Shown piece by piece: positions 22,023 through 33,293 of a stretch of 64,000 nucleotides of DNA. A model generated the notes under the pieces. It searched no databases. It had not been told where the DNA came from and was given only the letters and a program-made list of their open reading frames with translations. The translations under genes were made by a program, and so were the position numbers. The stretch covers positions 310,001 to 374,000 of the forward strand of contig JARUPZ010000019.1 of NCBI GenBank assembly GCA_031213475.1. Reading direction: 5' to 3'. The DNA is from Nereocystis luetkeana (taxonomy: Eukaryota > Sar > Phaeophyceae > Laminariales > Laminariaceae). Position 1 is the first letter of the stretch, and each line of letters starts with the position of its first letter.

Positions 22023-22099
22023 TACTTGCTGTGCGAGGGGGATACGTATATATACGGTGAGGTTCGGTTTTGAGATATATCCTACCGTGCGGTTCGGTG

Positions 22100-22500
22100 G
22101 GGTTTTTTTGAGACCGTGTTTGGGACGATGGCTGGTGGGGAGAACCCAGGACGAGGTCGACCGGAAAAGAAGTGGGCCCAATGCCTAGCAGACGACCTCA
22201 GGGTTTTTCAAGCCACCGAGGGGTCCACTGAAAGCTCCCCCCTGCTGAGACGTTGTTATGGCCGAGGGCGGCTAAGCGGAAAGTGGTGCCGGGGGGTCGT
22301 CGAAGCGGTGGACTGTTTCATGGCGAGGTGGCACAGGGACAAAGCACAGAAGGGCCGGCTGCGCCACGCAGCAGAGGACGCCAAGGACGGCGACAAGGGG
22401 AGGGGGGGAGGGGGGAGGGGGGCAGCTGTACTGATACAGCTGGCGATGAATGCAGAAACGAAATGATAGATCGGGTGGCTAGGTATCGGTTCGACTAACT
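22100..22500 (+). mobile_element. LINE ORF2 C-terminal fragment
   Basis: An open frame encodes the LINE tail: MFGTMAGGENPGRGRPEKKW, LRVFQATEGSTESSPLL, GKWCRGVVEAVDCFMARWH, ending with a neighbouring frame (MIDRVARYRFD, stop about 22497). It is homologous to the 29.4-30.1 and 62.7-63.3 kb copies but in plus orientation. At least one frame change lies near the Gly-rich run at 22400. Confidence 0.75.
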
Positions 22501-22599
22501 CTCACTGACTTTTGCCAGTATTTCCCTCTCTTTCGTGTTGCTTTGTCCGCGCAGCAGATGCCCTTCCTGAGTACGCATGATTTCCGTCTATTAATAGCA

Positions 22600-22875
22600 T
22601 GTTAAGATCACGGAGAGCGGGACACTTTGTATCCCTCGACAGGTCTGCCTATTAAGCCGGCACTCGTTGGTACTCACGTTGATGTTCGCTTAGAGATAGA
22701 AGAACAGCTTTATTCCTTTCGTGCACGACGGAGACTGAGACCACGCTCGTGCCTCTCTGGAAAACCCCTGGTTTTCCACCTAAGATACGCCTTCCAAGTA
22801 CTACAAATACGATCCCAGTGCCAGAACCCAGGTAATTACCGGGCTTTCAACCTCATACAAAGCAGTATCATAACA
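22600..22875 (-). repeat. 3' LTR of the minus-strand element
   Basis: On the plus strand it reads TGTTAAGATCACGG to CAGTATCATAACA. It is continuous with the element's 3' non-coding sequence at 22876. Confidence 0.88.
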
Positions 22876-23788
22876 CAAGCCCACTCTGATGAGCCGTATA
22901 TGCAGAATTATGGGAAATTCATGGAAACCCCGATTCCACAACTAGAACATGAGTCGAAGATGCGGCTCCTCAAAACCCACTCCCACACCTCTGAACGGCA
23001 AGGCTACGAAGCCGGCAAAGTACGTAAAAAAGAATGAAAGGGACGTAGCCTCAAGGGGCAGGAAGAAATCGTCAACGAGCTCCAGAACAACTGGGATGAA
23101 CAGCTCCCTCCTGTCGAATTTGCGTACAACAATTCGGTCAGTGCCACCACGGGCTTGGCTCCCAACGAGGTACATACAGGTCGGCTGCCACGCCTCCCCC
23201 TCACGATTTTCGAGCGTGCTGGAGTCGCCGGCCACCAAAGCTTGGCCCGCGACCACCTCGCCTATTGCGACTTGGCGATGGACCGCCAGCAGCGCGCGTA
23301 TGATATCGTTCGCGAACACCACGCCCTCACTGTTGCCCGTGTGAACCGCCGCAACTCCGCCCTAAGCTTGGAGCAGAATTGGAGGCCGTTGTCCGAGAGG
23401 ATGCTGCGCGGGCACCCCCACAGAGGAATATACCGGTTGATGAGAACGTTAGCCGTGCCCTCAGCGGTGACCTCTGCCGCTCGCGAGCTCCGACCGGACA
23501 TCCCCGAGGACGACCTCTCCGTTCACGACGCTTGGCTTGTCATGGCGGCTGACAGCTGGAAGGCCCAGCAATGCCGGGAGCACACCATGGCCCCAGGAGC
23601 AGAGAGGTCGTCAATCCTCATACGTGGCCCGTGTGTGCGAAAATCGCAAAAATCCGAAGAGGTGAAAGGCAGCCCACCAGAGACGGCACGTTCGATGCGA
23701 GGCACCAGCCCACCCAAACCGACACCGGGGGTCGGGGAAGAGCGAGTGCGAAGCCCGCAGCCCTGGATGAGGAAGATACCCCCGTCCT
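22876..23788. pseudogene. mosaic of gypsy-type pieces in both orientations (fossil)
   Basis: Blocks similar to the 11-kb element follow one another in mixed order: 3' non-coding (minus, to about 23030), an integrase piece (plus, about 23060-23365), another integrase piece (minus, about 23370-23480), a gag piece (plus, about 23480-23592), then the post-RNase H region (minus, about 23598 onward). This is not simple deletion; template switching during reverse transcription or nested insertion with inversion would explain it. Confidence 0.7.
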
Positions 23789-25528
23789 CTACGGGTGTGA
23801 GGCTGCTAGACCCACTGCGGTCGTGTTCCGTGGCCGGCTCTGGCGAGCGAGAGAGAAAATCAGCATTGCCGTTGGCGCACCCTCTTTGCCGATGCTTTCA
23901 AGTGCCTTGTGGTCCGAAAAGATGCGAAACTTTGTCCCCCATAGGTAGCCGCGGAGTCGCTTGATAGCCCAGACAATGCTGCCCACTTCGAGGTCCAACG
24001 GGGTCCAGTGTCTCTCGGAATCGAGAGTAGCGCGGCTGATATAAGCAATGGGCCGTACCGAGCCGTCCAGTTGTTCTTGTTCAAGCGCGGCACCAAAACC
24101 GTCGATGCAGGCGTCACAGTACACGCGAAAGGGGCGAGAGCCGTCGGCTACAGCGTCCCAGTCCGGGAAGACCAAAATTGGTGGGGCAGTGAGCTCGGCG
24201 AGGATCTGGCGAACGATAACTTCCATGGCCGGCGCAAAGACGTACTTAACCCCCTTCCGGAGGAGGGCAGTGAGAGGACGGATCCTTTTAGACAGGTCGG
24301 GCAGGAGTTTGCGATAATATCCCACGCCGCCCATCAATGCTCGGACCTGCTTGAGGTTCTTGGGCATGGGCATTTTCAACAAAGCCGAATTTTTTTCCGC
24401 ATTGGGGCGTATACCCGCGGGCGAAATGGAGTGGCCCACAAAATTAGCGTCCGTGGCGCCGAGGCGAGCCTTCGAGGAGGAGAGCTTGAGGTTGTGTTTG
24501 CGCAGGCGTTCGAAAAGGGCTCGTATCGCCTTGACGTGGGCCGTCGGATCAGAGTCGAAAACGATCACATCATCGAGGTAGGCCGCCACCTGTGGCAGGC
24601 CTTTGATGACTTCGTTAATCACTTTGACGAACCAGCCGGGCGAAGCACTGCTGCCTTGGGGCATGACGAGCCACTCGTAGAGTCCCGTAGGAGTGCAAAA
24701 CGCTGTGAGAGGGACGGTGTCCTTGAGCACGGTAATTTGGTGTAACGAGGACACCAAATCGAAGAGAGAAAACACCCGTCCCTTCCCCAGGGAGTCGAGG
24801 ACTTGATCCACCCGAGGAATAGGCAGCTGGCTGAGGTTGCTGATCTGGTTGAGTTTCTTGTAGTTCACGGTGATCCGAACCCCTCCCGACTTCTTTGGGA
24901 TGACCACCAGCGGGCTCGAGTACGGAGAGGACGAGTGCTGGATCAGACCCGCCGCTAGATACTGATCCAAGGTGGCCTCCACTTCCTTGGCCAGTATGGG
25001 GTTGATGCGGTGCGGCCTGGACGTGACTGGAGGGCTTCCTTCCGGGACCGAAATCACGAAAGGCATCAACGAGCAGGAACCAAAATTAGATTTGGACTTC
25101 GAGAATACGTCCGGAAAATCGCAGAGAACATCTCCCAGTTGTTCGATGGCCTCAGGGGTCCAGTCCGTGCCGTGAAGGTCAAAAGCTACCTCCCGCAGAT
25201 GCAGCGGCAAACGTGCCCAGACGCCCAGGAACGAAACGCGCTGTTCTAGGCTCAAACGCTCAAGCAGTGCAGGCGAAGGCGAGCTCGGAGCTGCGAGGGG
25301 GGAAGTTGAAACTGGCGAGACCGGAGCCACCTCAGATAGTCCTGACGGAGGGCTGGGGGCTCGGTTGTCCTGATGCAAAACGTCCAGTGGAACGCTCAGC
25401 AGTGGGGCGTGGGCGACGCCGAGGATATCTCCAGGCTCGACGACGCCACTTGTTAAGATCACGGAGAGCGGGGCACTTTGTATCCCTCGACAGGTCTGCC
25501 TATTAAGCCGGCACTCGTTGGTACTCAC
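23789..25528 (-). pseudogene. RT-RNase H open frame starting inside the LTR (fossil)
   Basis: A 579-codon open stretch begins in the LTR (MSTNECRLNRQ), passes straight into the PR-RT linker (EPGDILGVAHAP), RT with AAYLDDVIVFDSD, and RNase H (DACIDGFGAALEQEQ, GSIVWAIKRLRGY, FSDHKALES). Gag and protease are missing from this copy. The protein is close to that of the 11-kb element. The element as a whole is defective. Confidence 0.88.
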
Positions 25529-25713
25529 GTTGATGTTCGTTTAGAGATAGAAGAGCCACTTTATTCCTTTCGTGCACGACGGAGACTGAGACCACGCTCG
25601 TGCCTCTCTGGGAAACCCTAAGATACGCCTTCCAAGTACTACAAATACGATCCCAGTGCCAAAACCCAGGTAATTACCGGGCTTTCAACCTCATACAAAG
25701 CAGTATCATAACA
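25451..25713 (-). repeat. 5' LTR of the minus-strand element
   Basis: 263 bp, similar to 22600-22875. The sequence after it in the minus sense begins AGTGGCGTCG, the same candidate primer site as in the 11-kb element. Confidence 0.87.
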
Positions 25714-25739
25714 AGCATCCTTTCTGAAGTCCTTGCGTC

Positions 25740-26035
25740 GTTTGTATTCTGTTATATTTCTTCTTCTTTTTTTCATTTTAGATTTTTGTTTTTTCTGGTT
25801 TTATTGTATTTTTGCTATTTTTTTCCCGGTCTTGCTTGTGTTGTTGTGTTTTCGTACCCGGTACGCTGACATTTCACTTGCTTGGCCCTTGAATTTGTTA
25901 TTTAGTTTTATTTTTGGTCGTCCTCTGTCTCAAAGCATGTGACCACAGAATCAGTATCTCTCTAGGATAGGGAATCAGGACGGACACTGGGTGTACTGAT
26001 GATGCTGGGTAGAAAGGACGATTCAATGTGAAGAC
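25740..26035 (-). repeat. dispersed retroposon-like repeat A, subfamily 2
   Basis: An inverted copy with GTCCTTTCTACCCAGCATCA and CCCAGTGTCCGTCCTGATTCC on the minus strand and an A-rich tail (T-rich on plus, 25755-25830). The closest match is at 48222-48497. Confidence 0.55.
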
Positions 26036-27029
26036 AACAACAACCGTACATCGCTTACTGATGTGTTTGTTATTATATCAAGTACCAGGTACCAGGTAAT
26101 AACAGTACCTTGTAACACTCTCTCGAGCCGATAACGCAACTCCGTCCCCGCTGGCTTCCCAGGTCGTGTACACACCCACGATCAACGCCAATTGGCCTGC
26201 CAACAAACTGTAGTTTCCGCGGCCCACCCAGCTCTCTCCTTATGAGCTCTCGGCAACGAGACGATCACGGCGGGAACTCTCATCATCATGCCCGGCAGTA
26301 ATACCTGTCTGTACAGCAGTACTGACGGAACTGCTGTACTACTTTGTACTTTGTTCACAGAACAGACATACCGTACCTGGCATTACGAATACCTCGGCCC
26401 TCGGAGTTCTACTTATTACAGAGTATTTAATTATTAATAGTGCCGTACAGCAGCAGTAGTTTGGGACCCCGAGATCACGAACAAATCAATAATGATACCT
26501 GTGGTTTTATCAGCCGTCTACGAGCAGCGTGGGCGCGCAGCAGCACTCCGGGTACGTATTCATCAGTAATACAGCAGTAGGATCATGCTGCACCCGTACC
26601 GCGACTCCTTGCATTGTACGAGTACGATACCAGACTGGTAGTAAACAAGAGGACACCAATTCGTAACATGGTTATGCTTTTTGATCACGCAGCAGTGATG
26701 AGTGGCCGTTGCTGAAAAAATAGATCGCCACTTTTTATCGTCAATTTTCCCCTCTCTCTGTGAGTGAAGCCCCCAAGATCTCGCCAACAACATATGGCGA
26801 ATCGGCTGAAACAAACAATGCACGCGGTGGCCGTCTCGATTGAATCCCGACCGGAATGGGCTTTGCTGCCGCTGCTTCCATCAGCCTCGTACCACCAACA
26901 CGCTGCCTCTCTACGTACCAACTTCCATAAGTTGGTTGACCGGGGTTTGCAAGCCCTTTTTTTCCTACCAGGTACCAGGTACCTGGTACCTGGTATTGTT
27001 TTTTCGCTGTACGTACCTACGAGGATGTA
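26036..27029. other. no recognisable gene
   Basis: Contains GGTACCT-type tracts at 26078-26095 and 26966-26995 and scattered CAGCAGTA motifs. Open frames of up to about 125 codons have no recognisable similarity and use a mixture of low-complexity residues. Confidence 0.4.
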
Positions 27030-27222
27030 TCGTCACTTTTACTTTTTACTCGTACTCCATTACGTACGGGTTTTTACACCCGCGATCTTCTGGACAAGCA
27101 GTGGTCGCAGGTCCCGTCCCTTCTTCCAACCGGTATAAAGCATGCCTTCATTTTTATCGCGCATGGGGTTCAGCATTCCCACTGCAGCTGCTCGTCGATT
27201 TTCATCGAATATCCGGCCACTA
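27030..27222 (-). mobile_element. SINE family beta, 5'-truncated copy
   Basis: An inverted 3' portion of the beta SINE: the complement contains CGATGAAAATCGACGAGCAG and TAAAAATGAAGGCATGC. The tRNA head is missing, as expected for incomplete reverse transcription. Confidence 0.65.
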
Positions 27223-28278
27223 AAGTAACCACACGGACGAGCATCATCTCATACAGTACAACAAATACTGCTGCTGCTCTCAGTATGGCTCGACGCGACA
27301 CGCAACACAACGGAGCATTATGTTCCTTCAAAATATACCTCCTCCATAGATAGCACACCTCGTCGGACCTATTTATGTATAACAAGTGTAGCACCCACCT
27401 GAAGTACGACAGTGCGATCGTCATATCCGACAGTGTCTCTACCCACGTGCAGCTGGCCATAGCGAAGCAGTCCGGCGCCCGCCCGGGCCGGCCGAAACAA
27501 GATCAAGATGTACTTGCGGGGGCAGTCTTGTTCGTTGTTGTGACGAGATGAGACGCGGAGGAAGCGAACAGAAATGACTTTAGACGCAGAAGAGGGCAGG
27601 TTCTTCCCCCACGTACATGATGATACAACCACCTCTGCTGCGAACAAGCCACACCACAACCACTCCCTACGCACCTACCAGGTGCCTGCAAAGCAATTCG
27701 GCCCACCGCCCCTGCCCCCACATCCCACACCAATCAAAAATCGAACAGGATACAGCAGTAGCAGCAGTAGCAGTAGCAGCAGCAGCAGCAGTTTTTTCGA
27801 GCTTCGTGCCCTGCGTACTGCTGTTTGCTGTACCAACCACCAGACCACGAACTATGAGTGGTGTAGGCCACTATGTCCCGTAAATAAGAACCGTTTGCAG
27901 TTCAGTATGGAGTTAAAATAGTCCTTATATTCCTGTTCAGAGTAGGGCCAGTTTTACGTTGATACGTTGGTATCTTTTCTACGCTGGTGCGTGATTGGTT
28001 GAGTTTACGACAAGCCCGCAACGAAAAAGCGAAACACATACCCGTACATGGAAAAAAAGACGAAAAGACCAAACAAAAGCGGAGGATCGAGCTGTGTGCT
28101 GCTGATGATGATACTACTACTATTTACTACCAGGTACCAGGGTACCTGGTATTATACAAGTACTTGTCGCGCCCACATCGAGGTCTCGAAGAGGCACGCC
28201 GCGGGTCCCTTGGCCACATTGTGGCGATGATCTCGGCCGCGTTTTCGTACGCGTAACCCTACGATGGCCGGAGTACTA
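27223..28278. other. no recognisable gene; CAG/CAGTAG microsatellite
   Basis: A (CAGTAG/CAGCAG) microsatellite lies at about 27750-27792 and a GGTACCT-type tract at 28128-28156. Several frames of about 100 codons are open, but none resembles a known protein. Confidence 0.4.
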
Positions 28279-28393
28279 TTACGGGGGGCCATAGTTAATA
28301 GGACCTCTATGGTATACATAAAGACCTACCCTGGTATATATTTAACCAGTTTTACTAACAATATTTGGTCCTATTAACTATGGTCCCCCGTGA
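28279..28393. mobile_element. TA-target MITE, copy 1
   Basis: An approximately 110-bp element with inverted ends TTACGGGGGACCATAG / CTATGGTCCCCCGTAA and an inner TTAATAGGACC / GGTCCTATTAA. It is flanked by TA, which suggests a Tc1/mariner (Stowaway-like) origin. It is non-coding. One of nine copies in the window. Confidence 0.85.
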
Positions 28394-28499
28394 ATAATAT
28401 TAATAATGATCGCTGCCTGTGCCGTCTCGCTCTCTATTTGTAGCTCTTCTACCTCCTCCTCCTCCTTCCTGGAGAGTTCTTCACTTTCTGATATTAATA

Positions 28500-28830
28500 T
28501 TACGGGGGACCGTAGTGTGTGTGTATGTGTGTGTTCTGCACATTAAACCGTTCTTTCTACCCGTCGACATCCAGCACAACCAGTGTCCGTGCCGATTCTT
28601 CCATCCTAGAAGAGATACAAGTTCTGTGGTCACAAAGCTACGCCACAGAGATACTACGTTGCCACGTGTGCAGTGTGAACTGCAGTGGGCAATGCAAAGC
28701 CATGTCATCATACTAGATACGACAGGCACGACATACGCAATCTATGAAATAGTGAAACGAAGAGAAACCATCAAAGAGAAAACAAAAACAAGGTAGACAA
28801 ATCGAAAAAGAAAAAAAAGAAAAATGAAAG
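28500..28830 (+). repeat. dispersed retroposon-like repeat A
   Basis: The fullest plus-oriented copy: ACATTAAACCGTTCTTTCTA, CATCCAGCACAACCAGTGTC, ACAAGTTCTGTGGTCACAAA, GCCACAGAGATACTACGTTG and an A/G-rich tail at 28795-28830. It is continuous with the LINE 3' region on the right; the same junction recurs at 61.5-62.1 kb. Confidence 0.6.
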
Positions 28831-30117
28831 CAAAATCTAAGAGGAACAATCTGTCGTGCCCCCCCCCCCCGCAGGCGAGGTGGCCAACACTTGAAAAAGA
28901 ACGAGCTGGAAAAAAGAAGAAATAACAAAAAATACCACTGCTTGTGAACAGAGTAAGACAAAGAACCAAGGAGAAAGTAACAAGGAAAAATAACAAAGGG
29001 GAAATAACAGGCAGACCAAAGCCCAAAGCACCTTCCAGGTGGCGGCAGCAGCTTGTGGTACGAGTAGTATAGCCAGGTTCTCCCTGCTAATCCGCCTGGT
29101 ACCTTGCTACCCAGACTGCCGTCTCCGCCCTGCGTTCGTCAACTATGCCCAGCCCCTTGGCGTCAGACAATACGAAACGAGCAGAGCAGGTTCGTCTTCC
29201 AACCACGCCACACGGCTCCTTCATGACAGTACGGCTTATCAATCAGAAAAGGAAGAGGAAGAGAAAAAATGAAATGAAAATCACGGAGAGTCAGCGCAAG
29301 AAAGAAAAAAAAACAAAACTAAAAGAGAAGACAAGGGAAGACCACGTTCGAGCCAGCTGCACCAGTTAGTTGGTAGCACTATTAATAGTATTAATAGTAT
29401 GGTCATATTCTACTTCCTAGTCGACTTGGTGCCTTGCTACCCTGTCTGCCATCTCCTTCCTACTTTCGTCTACCGCCGTTTCCCTTCTACCCCTCCTGTT
29501 CCCCCCCCTCTCCGCATTCCCTCGGTCGGGCTTTATGCCACTTCTCCTGTTGCCCCCTCCCCCCCCGTTCCTTTGGGCACCATCCACGGCGGATGCGCGG
29601 CGCTGTCTACTCATCTCAGCCTCAGCCTCGTGCCACCTCACCATGAACCGTTCGGCTGCTTCAAGGATCCCCCGGTACCACTTCCCCACCTTTTTGGCTG
29701 CAGTGGACCACAACGCGGTCTCAACTCCAAACACCAAGGGGGCAACTTCCGTTGACCCTTCGGTGGCTCGGAACTCCCTAAGGTCTTCGACTATGCATCT
29801 ATGCCAAGTCTTACACTGTCCGCCTGGTCTCGGGTTCTCCCCACCAGCTATCGTCCCGAGCATTACCCGATTGGGTAATCGCTCCTTGCTTTGCCGTGCC
29901 ACGCCCCCCGCAAAGAAGAGCCGCCGTTTACGAATGGTCGTTTCGATGCTCTCGCAACGTGTCATCTTGAGGGCCTTCGCGTACGAGAGGGTGGCATGGT
30001 CAGTACGAAGTCGGCGCTGGAAGCCAATGACTCGCAACAGGACTTGGTGGTGAGCCGTTCGAAGCTTGGCAAAGTGTTCCGCTCTGAGGGTCCACGTCAC
30101 ACACCCGTACAGCAGGG
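28768..30117 (-). mobile_element. LINE, 3' untranslated region and ORF2 C-terminus
   Basis: From 30100 to 29417 a 227-codon frame encodes the LINE tail: TAHHQVLLRVIGFQRRLRTD, KMTRCESIETTIRKRRLFFA, GSTEVAPLVFGVETALW, KVGKWYRGILEAAERFMVRW, ending at a stop (29417). About 640 bp of 3' untranslated sequence follows. The copy is 5'-truncated, lacking the RT core and endonuclease. A second copy of the same segment is at 62.0-63.3 kb. Confidence 0.8.
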
Positions 30118-30199
30118 TAGTTAATAGGGCCTATTTTTACATAAAACCTATATATTTAACCATTTTTACCAACAATATTTGGTCCTATTAAAGATGACC
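30118..30199. mobile_element. TA-target MITE, truncated copy
   Basis: A right portion of the MITE (AACAATATTTGGTCCTATTAA) starts exactly where the LINE copy ends. The outer TTACGGGGG end is missing on both sides. Confidence 0.6.
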
Positions 30200-30380
30200 T
30201 ATGCCAATGGTACAGCGAAGTTGCAATAAAAAGTTTGAATTTCAAAGATGCTCGCCAAAACATTTCAGAACACGCTTCCTATGGGCCACCTAAAAAAAAA
30301 AAAAAGTTCCTAACTTTTGGAAAAGCCCGAAAAAAGCAAATCTGGGGCCGATGTTGGGCCAACATCGGCTTGAGAAAAAC

Positions 30381-31020
30381 TCAAGCCGATCTTTGGTTCG
30401 AAGCGGCGAGATTCCGAGTCCTCGACAGACATCGATCAACAAAACCAACGATTGCGTCATGAATTCTGAACGGAGTGCGCTCGTTAGGGGCTCCGACCAA
30501 CCCTAGGGTCACCGTCTTCACACCATGGCCGGTGTCATGTGGCGGGAGCTGACCAGGCGTGTGATAAAAAAACATTTGGCCGCTGGTTTGCACAAAACAG
30601 AAGACAAAACTTCTCCATCCGTCTCGAATGGCAAAAAATAGTATTTTTTTCAGGTTTGGGAGGATACCGTAGGACGCCGCCGGCAAGCTCTCGCCCCCTA
30701 GACCATGGATCCGCCTGATATCTTCGAGGCCGTCATCTATTATACTTGTTGGGCTTGCCAGATACCGAGTGGGTTGGCCGTGGGCTAAGTCTATGTCGAG
30801 ATCGAGCGTCGATCGTCGCACGAGCTGGTTTCGATCACCGTGTTGCCAATTTGCGACCAGAAAAACACAAATTGCGCCGCCTGCAGCCGTTGGGGGAAAA
30901 AAAATAAAAAATAAACATTTTTCTCTTTTTTTCCCACAGCGGCGGTACAAGAAATTTTTCGGCTGTTTTTTTAAAGCCATATATTTGAAAAAAACTTTTG
31001 AACTTCGCGTTTCCATTGGC
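30381..31020 (-). other. unassigned open frame, about 210 codons
   Basis: Open on the minus strand from the A tail of a SINE to a stop at 30381. The stretch DRNQLVRRSTLDLDIDLAHG ... RRIHGLGGESLPAASYG ... GVKTVTLGLVGAPNERTPFR looks compositionally like protein, but I recognise no domain and the start lies in the SINE. It may be a fragment of an old exon or transposon. Confidence 0.25.
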
Positions 31021-31021
31021 A

Positions 31022-31376
31022 TGGGTCTTTTTTTTTCTTTTTTTTTTTTTCTCTCATCCCATTCATTATCTTCGCACAACTTCTTCTCTCTCTCCTTCCA
31101 ACTCGTAACTCAGATCCGGGGTCACATAGCAGGCTCTTCTCCCCCCTTCCCGCTACGGTATACGTGCCTTCATTTTTATCGCGAGAAGATTTCAGCCTTT
31201 TCTTCCCTCGTCGACTCGCATCAAATTGTGCCTATACCCACGCTGCAAGGCGCTCTCAACAATTGAATCCTTTTTTATTTTTGCAAATAAAATCAAAGTC
31301 CGACCCACCTGGGGCTCGAACCCAGGACTCAAACAAGTAGAACTCGAGTTAACCACTTGAACCACCGGGGCGACCG
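31022..31376 (-). mobile_element. tRNA-derived SINE, family alpha, copy 1
   Basis: The complement begins GCCCCGGTGGTTCAAGTGGT (A box region), then GGTTCGAGCCCCAGGTGGG (B box region). The body has GATTCAATTGTTGAGAGCGC-like sequence, AAAATGAAGGCACGT, ATGTGACCCCGGATCTGAGT and ATAATGAATGGGATGAG, and ends in an A-rich tail (31020-31050 on plus as T). Six copies lie in the window. Confidence 0.85.
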
Positions 31377-31473
31377 GCGTATCTTGGTCCCCCGTATTAG
31401 TCTTTTTTTAGAACACTATTAATACTATTAATTACACATTGTAAATTGTCGGATGGCAAGCATAATAATGAGC

Positions 31474-31802
31474 CGGTCGCCCCGGTGGTTCAAGTGGTTA
31501 ACCTCGAATTCTACTTGTTTGAGTCCTGTGGGTTCGAGCCCCACCAGGTGGGTCGGACTTTGACATTATTTGCAAAAATAAAAAAGGATTCAATTGCTGA
31601 GAGCGCCTTGCGGCGTGGGTAGGCACAATTCGATGCGAGTCGACGAGGGAAGAAAAGGCTGAAATCTTCTCGCGATAAAAATGAAGGCACGTACCGTAGC
31701 GGGAAGGGAGGAGAAGAGCCTGCTATGTGACCCCGGATCTGAGTTACGAGGTGAAAGGAGAGAGAGAAGAAGATGAACGAAGAAAATGAATGGGAGGAGA
31801 AA
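31474..31802 (+). mobile_element. SINE family alpha, copy 2
   Basis: A full-length plus copy about 100 bp from copy 1 and facing away from it (head to head). Its 3' tail has expanded into the ATA microsatellite that follows. Confidence 0.85.
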
Positions 31803-31945
<143 letters not shown>

Positions 31946-32287
31946 AGGTACACGACAAGGTTCCCCTCCGGGAATACCTGGTAATTTTTTTTTTAATTTA
32001 TTTATTTATTTTTTTCTCATCTCATTTATTATCTTCGCACATCTTCTTCTTATACGTGATAATAATCACTATTTATACCTGGTATAATATATATATATAT
32101 TTATGTGCCTTTGACAATGTGCACGGCGTTATTCATTCAAAATGAAAAAGCTGACTGACGTAATTCATCGAATACCACTAACTTCATCGAACCAATTCTC
32201 CTTCCCTGCGTATACTCACTTGAATATGCATCCCCACCATTTACCGAGATATTTTACCTACTACTGTGTATCTATACGCCATGCTTC

Positions 32288-32640
32288 CTACTCCGCATCT
32301 ACATTCCACCCCCACGCCATGGGAAGTAGTCCTTCCTCCTCCTCCCTTCTCCCCCTGGCGGCCTGGCGGTCTCGCAGGGCGAGCTTATATCGGTGCACTC
32401 TGCGCGAGATTGCGACCTGGGTAGTCACCGATATGACCAGGAAAAGGTGCTCCTTACAAACCCCTTTTCTTGCTAAAGATCCCCCGTCCGTTCCTCCAAC
32501 GAAGCTCGCCGCCAGCTGGTCGATGAAACCGCTACCTTCCTTCCCGAGGCGTCCAAAGCTTTCCACCGCGAGGGTGACAATTTTATGGCTGCGCTCGTCG
32601 AAGGACACTTGTCCTGCACGAGCGTAGTGATTGCGCTTCC
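32288..32640 (-). mobile_element. LINE/RTE-type ORF2 C-terminal fragment
   Basis: The minus frame encodes SFDERSHKIVTLAVESFGRL, GKEGSGFIDQLAASFVGG and ISVTTQVAISRRVHRYKLAL. This pattern (conserved Phe-Gly then Leu, then a helix ending RR-R) is the usual C-terminal end of many LINE reverse transcriptases. It is a fragment only. The family seems distinct from the LINE at 29 and 63 kb. Confidence 0.6.
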
Positions 32641-32699
32641 GCGCCTCAGAAGTGGAAGCGGTTGATCCGTCTCGATCAGCGCTGCCAGCTTAGTATATC

Positions 32700-32949
32700 A
32701 CTATTATTATATGATAATTTTATAATGCCAGTATTAGTATTATGCTCGCCATCCGACAACGTGTACGTGTTGTTCTAATAAACGATTAACAGAAATTATT
32801 ATTTATTATTTGCTTGCCATTTTCGACACTGGCTGTTCTGTTGCGCAGCATGTATGTGAGCTTCAACGTTCATCACTGAAAACATTCCTGAAAGAAGAAA
32901 TCCCCGGATACAAAGGAAACCGCCACGGCACTCCATGGTAACCACGGCA
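32700..32949. repeat. short dispersed repeat C
   Basis: ACATTCCTGAAAGAAGAAAT with CGCCATCCGACAA upstream recurs at 33366-33430 and in diverged form at 39742-39835. Non-coding. Confidence 0.45.
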
Positions 32950-33293
32950 TATTTTTTTTTTTTTTTTTTTTTTTCCTCTTCCCATTCATTATCTTCGCAC
33001 ATCTTCTTCTCTCTCTCCTTCCAACTCGTAACTCAGATCCGGGGTCACATAGCAGGCTCTTCTCCCCCCTTCCCGCTACGGTACGTGCCTTCATTTTTAT
33101 CGCGAGAAGATTTCAGCCTTTTCTTCCCTCGTCGACTCGCATCGAATTGTGCCTACCCACGCTGCAAGGCGCTCTCAACAATTGAATCTTTTTTTATTTT
33201 TGCAAATAAAGTCAAAGTCCGACCCTCCTAGGGCTCGAACCCAGGACTCAAACAAGTAGAATTCGAGGTTAACCACTTGAACCACCGGGGCGA
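32950..33293 (-). mobile_element. SINE family alpha, copy 3
   Basis: A full-length inverted copy. The T run at 32950-32972 is the A tail, and GAACCACCGGGGCGA at 33278-33292 is the complement of the tRNA-like head. Confidence 0.85.

Larger units (their letters stand above)
22600..25713 (-). mobile_element. rearranged gypsy-type LTR element, same family (fossil)
   Basis: The LTRs lie at 25451-25713 (5') and 22600-22875 (3'), flanked by a 4-bp duplication AGCA (22596-22599 and 25714-25717). The internal region is only about 2.6 kb: linker, RT and RNase H, then a mosaic of short pieces from integrase, gag and the post-RNase H region, some in opposite orientation. Gag, NADAR and protease are absent. 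The LTRs differ at about six or seven positions plus a small deletion, so the insertion is recent. It is defective and would depend on a full relative. Confidence 0.88.
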
